Source: Saururus chinensis (taxonomy: Eukaryota > Streptophyta > Magnoliopsida > Piperales > Saururaceae). From it: a stretch of 64,000 nucleotides of DNA. Positions 35,936 through 45,622 of the stretch are shown one piece after another. How positions within the stretch are numbered: the first letter of the stretch is position 1; each line of letters starts with the position of its first letter. Both the position numbers and the translations under genes were made by a program. Below the pieces are notes generated by a model, which ran no database searches, was not told the origin of the DNA, and saw only the letters and a program-made list of their open reading frames with translations. Location of the stretch: the NCBI GenBank assembly GCA_035235625.1, contig CP141150.1:11160001-11224000 (forward strand). Reading direction: 5' to 3'.

Positions 35936-38900
35936 TGTCACGCCCCGGCGATGCCCGACCCGAGCCAAACCCGGTCCAGGGGCCGGTCAAGCGCGCGGGG
36001 GCGACGAAGTGAACATTGAGAAAACGATCTAGCGGAAGACTTAACCCTAACCACGGGCAATTAACAGCAACACGGAGTGCGCACAATCCTTTGAGCAAGA
36101 GTAACTAAAAGGGAAGAAAAAGGTGTTGCTTAACACAAAGTAAACAACAATCTCAAACCCACAAGCTTAGTTTAAGTAAAGCCCACACCGGCTCAAAATA
36201 AGTCATAATCATCACAACTGTAGTATACGACATAAATCCAAAACAAGAACCCTACACAAAGGTTCGAACATAAAGCATGAAATAAACGATGATAAGTCAC
36301 GCAACGATCTCCATCATCACACCCAAGCTACCTCTGACCTTTCCTCAAAAAGGCAATCCTGTCCGTCTGCGTGTCGCACCACGCAGCCCCAAATCAAAAC
36401 ACAAAAGAGGGGTGAGTTTTAACACTCAGCAATGGTTTTTAATATCACTGTCAACGTAGAAAATACGATAGCTTAGAAATGAGATCGTTCAGCTCAAAGA
36501 TTTACATGGTGCATCACTTTCTGATCACACATTCATATCACCTAACACTGCATCATAATGCATAATTCAACCTGCATGGATGTATCTCTAGCATACATAT
36601 TCCCACATGCATTCACATCATAACCAATCCCGCATGGATGTATCTCTAACATACATATTCCACATGCATAACATCAAAATCAACATGCATGGATGTATCT
36701 CTAACATACATATTCCCACATGCATAATATCAAAATCAACATGCATGGATGTATCTCTAACATACATATTCCCACATGCATAATGTCATCACAATCCACC
36801 TCCATCAAGGAGTAATCACACGTTAACGTCACACAGACGGGAGCATAGACAAGGCCACGAAGGCGTGTCAGGGTACAAAATTCTACACAAGAATTCAAGA
36901 AAGATCGGGGTTGTCAATCCCTAATACGCCGCCCTGGACGATCCTGGCCAAGGATGTCCCATTCTCACACAGAGAATCTAGAGCAGGGGTGTTCGCCCAG
37001 GGACATCTCCTGCGGAGGGAAGAGCCCGAGTTCTCACACGTAGAACCCTAGAACACGTGGTAGCGGGGTGCACACGGCATACCACACCGGATTCTCGTGG
37101 TCCAGATGACACACATAATAACATTCTCACATATCCGCAAGACAAGTACACAACTCGTCCCCACATCATTCCATTAAACAAGACTCAACCCGAGGAGTGC
37201 ACTCGTTCCACACAGGAACTCCAAATCGTTCCACACAGGAACTTCAAATCAAAATATGTCCTTTCGGACCAATCAACTTGCGATTAATCCACGACCGATA
37301 AACCCGGCACACAATTTCATCACATTGCATCCAATCGGTCAAATTCGATTAATCACGATGAAGCCTCAATTGGAAATCCATTTTCATGATGCGTGCAGCA
37401 TGGTACATGCGTGGGCAAAGCATACATGAATCCTAATCATGATAAGTGCTCTCACCAGCCCCTAATGCATCATTCATAATCACGATATTAAGCTTCAACA
37501 TCATCATTTAACCCCCACATGTGTGTGTGTGTAACTAGTAGAAGCCTTTCACATAATGCATATTAACATGCTTGAAAATCAACTCACTACCACACTACAC
37601 ATGTGAATTTCTACCTAAACTTGAATTCCAGCGGAAATCATAGTAGAAGAATCGTTGAAATCATAGTTAAATGCAAAACTCAACCACAAAGGCTAAACAT
37701 CTATAACATCACTCATTTCATCATTGAGTCATGGCAATCACCAACATTCACACACCATTAATCACAATTTATCATGACAAATCAGTCCAACAATGATTGT
37801 AGTCCTACTGAAAATATATGCTTATCCAAAGGGAACCAACCGTTCATAATTTCAAGATAACGATTCCAACATCATGCCACAAAACATAAGTCATCCCACC
37901 ATCTCTAAGCATATGTCTCAACTCTATAAACTCAATAGCATGCATTTCCAGTAGCCTAACATAGCTTAAAACACTCCACATTCATATAAAATTGGCAAGC
38001 TAAAGTGGAATCATCAACATAGGCATCATACACACAACATACAGTTTTCTGTGTAGCCGATCGATCGCCATTCAGGCCGTTCGATCGGTTACACGCAAAA
38101 ATTTGGAATTTTCAGTTCAGCCGATCGATCGCCCTGCAAGGCCGATCGATCGCCAACACAGCAGAACAGTCATCTTCTTCCTTTCGCAAATCCAAACCGA
38201 AACACCATAGATAACACTTCAAATCCACATCTAACACCCTAAACATCATCAAAAGTCCTCCTTGACTTCCAGAATATCAAACCAAACCATAATAATGCAA
38301 AACCCTAAGAAATCGGGATTAAATAATTCCATTTTCTAATCTTACCATTAACACACTAAATCAAGCAAACCATTTCGAAATAAGCCAAAAATGAAGAGTT
38401 TTACCATGGATAAACAGAGATTTTGAAGACCCATTACCTCAGCACTTGATTAAGCTCGGATTGAAGAGTCACCCTTCTTGAAATCCTTGAAAACACAATG
38501 AGTTTGAATTAAACTCTAATGGAAATCGATTTACTCAAGAAATCCCTAATTAAACCTTAGATCTAGGGCTTGTTGGTAGTAAAAATTGAATTTTGAATGT
38601 TAGGGTTTGTAGTAAAACACAAATCAGTAACTTTTGATGGTAAAAAACGAATTGAATCAAAGGGAAAATGGTAGATTTGGAAGAAATTAAGAGAAAAGTC
38701 ATGGATTAGTGCTTATTTAGAGTAAGCTTACCTTAATCGGCTTCTAATTCGGGCCTAAGTGGGGATTAGGCCAGCCCTCCTTCCTTAGCCTATTCCCAAA
38801 AATAGAAATGGCTCAGGTTTGCCCTTTTATAATAAGGGTTGGGGTAGGCATAGGTAAGTTTTGGGGTGTAAATATGAAAAGTAGGCTAAAAATGGGTATT

Positions 38901-39253
38901 TTGCAAATTTAAGCACAAATTAAGCCTAATAAAATTCTGAAAATTTTTGTGGGACCTTAAGTATATGTCTAGGTTCATTTGACAGAAAAATAAAATTTTC
39001 GACGGTGGGGCCCACAGGGGTCCCGCCAAAACCCTAATTTTTGGGAAAATAGTGAAAATTCCAAAAAATCTCAAAAATTCACATTTGGTTTAAAATCACT
39101 TAAAACCACTAATATTGAAGTTAATTTTGGTTAAAACTATCACAAACACTATTTATTTACGAAATCACCGAATAAGATCAGAAAACGCGTAAATCTCACG
39201 ATAACCCATAATTAAAGAAAACCAAAACCGGTTCAAAGATGAGGGTCCTTACA
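35936..39253 (-). mobile_element. Solo LTR E' (3.3 kb), inverted near-identical copy of E
   Basis: Starts TGTCACGCCCCGGCG, ends GAGGGTCCTTACA, and is flanked by TACAC at 35931-35935 and 39254-39258. On the reverse strand it follows LTR E from end to end, including the TATA box, the CGATCGATCGGC words and the 54-bp repeat. Sampled stretches differ at about 1-3% of positions, and the length differs by 3 bp (3318 against 3315). No coding domain. The separate TSD shows an independent insertion, not one LTR pair with E. Confidence 0.88.
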
Positions 39254-39936
39254 TACACCGTGCAACCAGCAACCTATTTGACCTTTCACCCAAGTATATG
39301 CACTTCCAAAATAAAGCACAATGTCGGGAAAGATAAGAAAAAAGGAGGACTAGCTCCAAAACTTTTTATTCAACACGCAGTTTACATTAACAAGGCCCCT
39401 ACCTTACTCCCAAACCCAACATCGTCTCAGCTATCTTGCAAACCAGTCTGCCCCTTGGCTGAAATTTGCCTCAAGCCTCGCTGAGTTGCTGAGTATGGTT
39501 CGTCCCTTGGTTGAGTACACTCCCAGCAACTCTTCCAAGTCATAAACGAAGTGTTTACTGCCCAATAGTCCTCCAGAACTATGGCCAAAGCTCTCAGTCC
39601 ACCCCTTGCAGAATTCTGAGTTTTCTGAATGCTTAAATCTACCTTCAACCTGCCATGACACCCCCTTTATTTAGAGGAAGGGTCGGGAAGCCTAGTACTA
39701 CTAGGAGTAGCCCAACCTTAGTTACAAATTCAGAATCTCACATCCCTGCCCTATTACAAATAGGAAATCAGCCCATACACATGCCCAAAACAGTCCCAAA
39801 AGAGTCCTAACCCAACTTGTAGTTAGTTGAGCCCTCCTTCAAGTTCCCGCCTCTCCTAGCATTCTTTAGGACTCCTACTCCATCTAGAAGTCTTCTCCTC
39901 TCATGCCTTCTCATCACAGCAAAAGTCTTGGTTGCG

Positions 39937-40252
39937 TGTTGTGCATGGGTGCACTTGGCTCACTACTTTATTTCTGTTATTTAGGCCAGTTTCTCTTATG
40001 TTAGCAGTTGACTATTATTTATATTTTGTTACTGAATTGTAATAGGTACACTAGTGGACCACGGGTGAACCGGGCCCCACTAGTAGCACGATTCCCCATG
40101 TGGGAGGGTGCGACTCCCCATAAAGGGTCGTCTCCCTCCTTGGTTAGGCATGCTTATTGAATTCCAGTTATTTTCTCCCCTTTCTTCCTACTTCTTTTCC
40201 TTTCTCTGCGTAGAACTCCTGTGTACCGATTGTGCCCACACCGGGCACAACA
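39937..40252 (+). repeat. 5' LTR of F
   Basis: 316 bp, TGTTGTGCATGGGTG to GGGCACAACA. It retains a 22-bp segment lost from the 3' LTR. Confidence 0.9.
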
Positions 40253-40253
40253 T

Positions 40254-40265
40254 TGGTATCAGAGC
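40254..40265 (+). other. Primer-binding site of F
   Basis: TGGTATCAGAGC, complementary to the 3' end of initiator tRNA-Met, one base after the 5' LTR. Confidence 0.85.
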
Positions 40266-40306
40266 TCTTACGAGCCCCGGCCATGGCTTGAGGCAAGCAA
40301 GCTGCC

Positions 40307-41640
40307 ATGGCCCCGGAAAGTCAGCCCGAGAAAGAGGCTCTCGCCTCTGCGAACAGTCCCAAAACAGCGCCTGAATCCAATGGCAAGTTCACGATGGCAC
40401 AACTCATGGCAGAGATCAAGGCTTTGAGCATGGGAGTAGCCAAGATCGATGCTTTGGGCTTGGCCGTTGCCCAGCTTCAAGCTGAGTGCACAACACCTCT
40501 TCTGTCCAAGCCGCCCCCAGTTTCCATGGAGAAGGGGGGTCCGTCCCAAGCTCCTGACCTCTCCACTCAGACTTTCCAGCGCCGGCAAACTGCGATATGC
40601 ATTTTTCACAGGACGCTCTGCTCTTTTCACTATTGACCTGGCCATGGATGGGAGGCGCCAGGCCTGGGACTCGCAAGGCACACCAGGTGTTTGGGAAAAT
40701 ACCCCAATGGTGCCGCCTCCCCGAAACCTATACCAGGAGATGGAGGATGACTGGGAGGAGTACCCAGGGCACCGCGGAGCACCCCGTGGTGGGGCGGAAC
40801 CCCGTTTGGCCCGCCTATAGTTCCCACATTATAATGGGGATGACAACCCAGTTGAATGGTTGTACAAGACAGAGAAGTTTTTCGCCTACTAGGGGACACA
40901 GTCAGAGGCTGAACGACTACACATAGCAGCTTTCCACCTCGACGGGGATGCCTCGGTATGGTTTTAGAGCTTTGAGAAGGAGGTGAGCTACCCCACTTGG
41001 ACCGCCTTCTCCGATGAATTGTGCATCCAGTTCGGCCCGAATGAGTTCCAAGACTTCAACGAAATGCTATCCTCCCTGCGCCAAACGTCCACCATTTGAG
41101 CATACTACACAGAGTTTGTGAAGGTGGCCAACCGCCTCCTTGATTGGTCGGTGACTGCCTTGGTGGGCATGTTCAAGAGAGGGCTCAAGCCAGAAATTTT
41201 TGAGGAGATGCACCATTTCCCCCGTTCCAGCATGTGGGATGTCGTGCGTCATGCATGCATCGAGGAAGAGAAGCTGACTAGACAGAGGCGTGGGGGTAGG
41301 CTCGGACCTTTTCCTCGGGCTGCTGTGACCGCCTTCCCTCTTGCCACCCCAACCAGCAGTTCAGTGGCTGGCTGCGCTAGCCAAGCATGCCCTCAGACTA
41401 GCCCGATTGTCCGCCATCTAACTCCAGCTCAAATGGAGGAACGTCGTTCGAAAGGGCTTTGTTTTCGCTGCGATGAGAAGTTTGTTTTGGGGCATCGTTG
41501 TTCCATTAAGGGCAGTCTATTGGTGGAGGAGGTCGATGAAGAGAGGGAGGTGGCGGATGGGTCAGACTCGGCGAAATATGATGAGACACTACCAGAGATT
41601 TCTGTTCATGCCTTCTCCGGGGTATTCTCAAGCGGCAGTA
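40307..41640 (+). pseudogene. gag of chromovirus F
   Basis: Starts at ATG 40307 (MAPESQPEKEAL). A frameshift near 40580-40590 moves reading into the frame of FTGRSALFTIDLAMDG. The retrotransposon gag core follows (FPHYNGDDNPVEWLYKTEKF; RLHIAAFHLDGDASVWF), with in-frame stops at 40818, 40890, 40965 (all TAG) and 41097 (TGA). The zinc knuckle LCFRCDEKFVLGHRC (about 41458-41502) is intact. Gag would form the particle and bind the RNA. This copy cannot make a full-length product. Confidence 0.85.
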
Positions 41641-42095
41641 GGTGGCCATTCTGATTGACAGTGGGTCTACTCAACTTCATCAACGACAAAGTCACCCAGC
41701 GACTAGGCTACTTCATATCTGACTCGACGCCCTTTGATGTATTGATCGGTGATGGCAAGCACCTCCGGAGCTCCGGCGTCTGTACCCAGGTAGCGCTCTC
41801 CATTCAAGGCCATACATTTGTGACAGACCTTTTTCTGCTACCTACGAAAGGGGTGGACGTGGTGTTAGGGGTGCAATGGCTCCAAGAACTTGGGGTCGTG
41901 CTATGGAACTTTAAAGAACTAGTGATGAACTTCACGCTAAACAAGCAGCAGGTGCGTCTCCAAGGCTTCCCAGCCGGGCACTCTCCTCTCCGCTCAGTCG
42001 ACGGGGTCCTTATTCCGGTTTGCATCACAGGAGCTCCTTCAGCAACGGGTGTCGGTGGACATACTGCAAGAGGCATTGCCGCAGGATCTCCTTAA
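41641..42095 (+). pseudogene. Aspartic protease of chromovirus F
   Basis: The active-site motif LIDSGST is readable at about 41650-41672, but in a different frame from its flanks; two nearby indels bracket it. Downstream, NFINDKVTQRLG, the flap region and DVVLGVQWLQELG fit the retropepsin fold of gypsy elements. The frame shifts again near 42050-42095 into the RT frame. The protease would mature Gag-Pol. Confidence 0.75.
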
Positions 42096-43491
42096 CTTAT
42101 TGGTGGAGTATAGTGTCGTGTTCGCTGAACCGCATGGCCTTCCTCCGGTGCGCTCACATGATCACTCTATTCCTATCCTGCCAGACGCCTCTCCTGCTAA
42201 TGTTTGTCCCTACCACTACCCGTACATTCAGAAAGCTGAAATCAAACGTCTTGTGGCTGACATGCTTCATTCTGGGGTCATTTGCCTGAGCACAAGCCCC
42301 TTCTCTTCCCTGGTGTTGCTAGTTCGTAAGAAGGATGGTATGTGGCGCTTCTGTGTCTATTACCGGGCTTTGAATGCTATCACAGTGAAGGACAAATATC
42401 CTATACCGGTGGTGGAGGAGCTTCTAGACGAGTTGTCCAGCGCTACTATATTCAGTAAACTCGACCTTCGCTCAGGTTATCATCAGATTCGGATGCAGCC
42501 CACAGATGTGCACAAGACCGCCTTTCGCACGCATGACGGCCATTTCAAGTACCTGGTTATGCCGTTCGGCCTAACGAATGCCCCCTCCACATTTCAAAGC
42601 CTTATGAATGACCTCTTCTGGCCCTTCCTCTGCCACTTCATTTTGGTGTTCTTCAATGATATCCTTGTCTATAACAAGTCATGGGGCAAACACTTGGAGC
42701 ATCTCAGGTCTATCTTTGATATCCTGACAGCTAATTTATTGTTTCTTAAACGTTCGAAGTGTTCGTTTGGCAGCCCACAGGTGGAATACTTGGGTCATAT
42801 TATCTCTCATGACGGCGTTGCTACAGACCCCTCTAAGGTGACCGCCATGTTGTCCTGGCCATCCCCTAATTGCGCTCGGGCACTACAAGGCTTCCTTGGC
42901 CTTACTGGCTATTATCGGCGCTTTATTCACCACTATAGTGAGATTGCTCGCCCTCTTACTCAGCTGTTACAGAAGGGAGCCTTCCGTTGGTCTGACACTG
43001 CCCAGGCGGCCTTTGAGGAATTGAAGCAAGCTATGGCGACCACCCCTATTTTGATTCTTCCTTATTTCAGCCGATCATTTGTGGTTGAGACCAATGCTTC
43101 GGATGACGGCCTGGGGGCGGTACTACTTCAAGAGGAGTGTCCCATTGCCTACTTCAACAAGGCTTTGGCTAGCTGCTCCCAGTCCCTCTTTGTCTACGAG
43201 AAAGAGATGATGGTCATTGTTCTCGCAGTTGACAAATGGCGCCCTTATTTGCTTGGCAGGCGGTTTCTCATTCACAGTGACCACCAACCACTCAAGTATT
43301 TTCTCGAACAGTGGGTATCCACTCCAGCGCAGCAGCGGTGGGTCAGTAAGTTCCTGGGCTACGACTACGAGGTTGTGTACAAGAAGGGATCTGACAACAC
43401 CGTGGCTGACGCACTATCTCACCGTTCCACTCCAGGTTCGTGTTTGGCTATTTTCGGTCCGGTTTGTCCATTCCTTGCTGAATTGAAATAG
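42049..43491 (+). pseudogene. Reverse transcriptase and RNase H of chromovirus F
   Basis: 480-codon open stretch. RT motifs: FSSLVLLVRKKDGMWRFCVY, the FSKLDLRSGYHQI block, MPFGLTNAPSTFQSLMND and the catalytic block VFFNDILVY. In the last block the usual first Asp of the DD pair is Asn (near 42655). RNase H follows with VVETNASDDGLGAVLLQ, where the normally Asp residue of TDAS is also Asn, and ends DNTVADALSHR. Both changes are G-to-A transitions if the ancestors were Asp. The stretch stops at TAG 43489-43491 inside pol. Confidence 0.88.
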
Positions 43492-44901
43492 GCGTATCAA
43501 GATGATTCCCCGACCTCCACATTGATTGCGGCCCTCCAGTCTGACCCATCAGCGTGCCCTTGCTTTGCCTGGAAGGATGGACTTCTCTTCTGGAAGGACC
43601 GTCTTTGGGTGCCTAAGGTTACAGACCTGCAATAGCGTATCATAGCCCACTTCCATGCCTCCCCCTTGGCGGGTCATGAAGGCGCCCTTTGCACCTATAA
43701 ACGGGTCAGTCAGAGCTTCTTGTGGCAGGGAATACGCTGAGCTGTGACTGCTTATGTGGCCGCCTGTGATGTCTGTCAGCATGCTAAGTCCGCCACCATA
43801 TCTCCTGCCGGGTTGCTTCAGCCATTGCCCATTCCAGATAAGGTTTGGGAGGACGTTTCTATGGACTTTGTGGAGGCCTTGCCGTTGGTCCAAGGCAAGT
43901 CGGTGATCATGGTGGTGGTGGATCGGCTATCCAAGTACGCCCATTTTAGTGCTCTGGGTCATCCCTACACCGCCAAGTCTGTGGCGGAACTCTACGTTCA
44001 AGAAGTGGCCAAATCACACGGTATGCCTCGCACTATCGTCTCTGATCGCGACAAGATTTTTATCTCTCAGTTTTGGTAGGAGTTCTTCACTTTACAGGGC
44101 ACTTCTTTGCACATGAGTACCGCCTATCACCCACAGACAGATGGGCAGACTGAGGTCGTCAACCGATGTTTGGAGCAGTACCTTCGCTGTTTTACTATGT
44201 CTCAGCCCCGTCGCTGGCTTCAGCTTCTTCCGTGGGCCGAGTGGTCTTATAGTACTGCTTATCACACTCGAGCCGGATTTACTCCTTTTGAGGTACTCTA
44301 TGGGCGGCCGCCCCCTACCGTGCTCTCTTATGTTCCACATCGGTCATCAGTGGTAGAGGTTGGCTACCTGCTCCAAACTCGGGATGAGGTTCTTCGCCAG
44401 CTTAAGGCGAACCTGTCTGCGGCTCAGAAAAGAATGAAGCAGATCTACGATAGCCATCACACAGAGCGCGAGTTTGCAGTGGGGGACTTGGTTTATGTAT
44501 CCGTTCTTCCTCAATGCCAGACCTCCTTATTTCAGCCCGAGCACACCAAGCTTGCCCTCTGATTTCATCGCCCCTATGTTGTCGAAGAGCGTGTTGGGTC
44601 GGTTGCCTATCGCCTCACGCTACCGCCGGGTTCAATGGTTCACCCTGTTTTTCATGTTTCTAGGCTGCGCCGTTGCATCAGTGACCCCTCCCTGGCTGCT
44701 AATGCTCCACCACCTCCATTGATGGGTTCTGTGGTCTCTTCTAACACCGTTCCGGCAACGCTGCTTGATAACCGTCGTGTCTGCCACTCTGGTTGTATTA
44801 TCACGGAGGTTTTAGTTTCTTGGCAAGGCCAGTCACTTGAGGATGCTACTTGATTGTCTAAGGATGAGTTTATGATCCGGTACCCTTCATCGTCGCCTTG
44901 A
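43492..44901 (+). pseudogene. Integrase and chromodomain-like end of chromovirus F
   Basis: Same frame as RT. HHCC zinc finger (AHFHASPLAGHEG ... CDVCQHAK), then core catalytic segments ([36 protein letters not shown]). Next come a GPY/F-like region (RPYVVEERVGSVAYRLTLP) and a chromodomain-like tail (ITEVLVSWQGQSLEDAT). In-frame stops: TAG 43633, TGA 43738, TAG 44077, TGA 44560 and TGA 44851; the natural end is probably TGA 44899-44901. No frameshift was seen here. Chromodomains of this group steer integration to chromatin. Confidence 0.85.
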
Positions 44902-44931
44902 GGTCAAGGTGTGTGCAGAAGCATGGTGGAG

Positions 44932-45225
44932 TGTTGTGCATAGGTGCACTTGGCTCACTTCTTTATTTCTGTTATTTAGGCTAGTTTCCCTTATGTTAGC
45001 AGTTGACTATTATTTACATTTTGTTATTGAATTGTAATAGGTACACTAGTGGACCACGGGTGAACCGGGCCCCACTAGTGGCACGATTCCCCATAAAGGG
45101 TCGTCTCCCTCCTTGGTTAGGCATGCTTATTGAATTCCAGTTATTTTCTCCCCTTTCTTCCTACTTCTTTTCCTTTCTCTGCGTAGAACTCCTGTGTACC
45201 GATTGTGCCCACACCGGGCACAACA
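44932..45225 (+). repeat. 3' LTR of F
   Basis: 294 bp, preceded by a polypurine-rich GCAGAAGCATGGTGGAG. It differs from the 5' LTR mostly by transitions and by loss of 22 bp. Confidence 0.9.
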
Positions 45226-45622
45226 TTGCGTCCTCTTCATGCATAGAGTCCTTGTCCCGCTAGGATTTGGCTGTCTTGAGCAATTCAACTTGCACACAAC
45301 TCTTTGTACGGGCTTCCTACTTGCATTAGGCCTTCGAGGCGACTCCTAGTCGCACTAGGAAACATGGGAACGAATCAGCAATCATAATAATCGTTTCTCC
45401 TACTCCAAGTAGGAGTTGTCCATGAGAGTCCCAGCCTACATAGGAATCATCCTAGATGATGGCACCCAACCCGCCATCAAATCCTATTCCGAGTATGAAT
45501 TGCATATGAGTTCGCCAATGCACCAATGCCATCATTTCTCAACTTTCCTTTGGTTGTCCACTCACTAAGCTGAAACTCATTTGCCCCTTAGCCTATTCCA
45601 AAGCTAGGGGTCTAACAGCAGG

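Larger units (their letters stand above)
39937..45225 (+). mobile_element. Full-length Ty3/gypsy chromovirus F (probably Reina lineage), inactive
   Basis: Both LTRs, a primer-binding site, gag, protease, RT, RNase H, integrase and a chromodomain-like end lie in order, flanked by TTGCG (39932-39936 and 45226-45230). The 5.3 kb size, short (about 300 bp) LTRs, tRNA-Met primer site and C-terminal chromodomain fit Reina-type chromoviruses. The LTRs differ by about seven substitutions plus a 22-bp deletion in the 3' copy between TCCCCAT direct repeats. Reading frames carry ten premature stops and a few frameshifts. It is nested in LTR G. Confidence 0.92.
35881..45617 (+). mobile_element. Solo LTR G (1.1 kb net) holding E' and F
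   Basis: Starts TGTCACAGGCGCAAAG, ends AGGGGTCTAACA, and is flanked by GCAGG at 35876-35880 and 45618-45622. Subtracting E', F and their TSDs leaves 1120 bp. The stretches 39740-39936 and 45231-45260 match LTR B at 24060-24300 (for example CAAAACAGTCCCAAAAGAGT), so G is a relative of B over part of its length, while its two ends differ from B. No coding domain belongs to G itself. Confidence 0.85.

Noticed and set aside
29072..39253. E and E' as the two LTRs of one retrotransposon
   Set aside because: They are in opposite orientation and each has its own TSD (CACTA and TACAC); LTRs of one element are direct repeats sharing one TSD.
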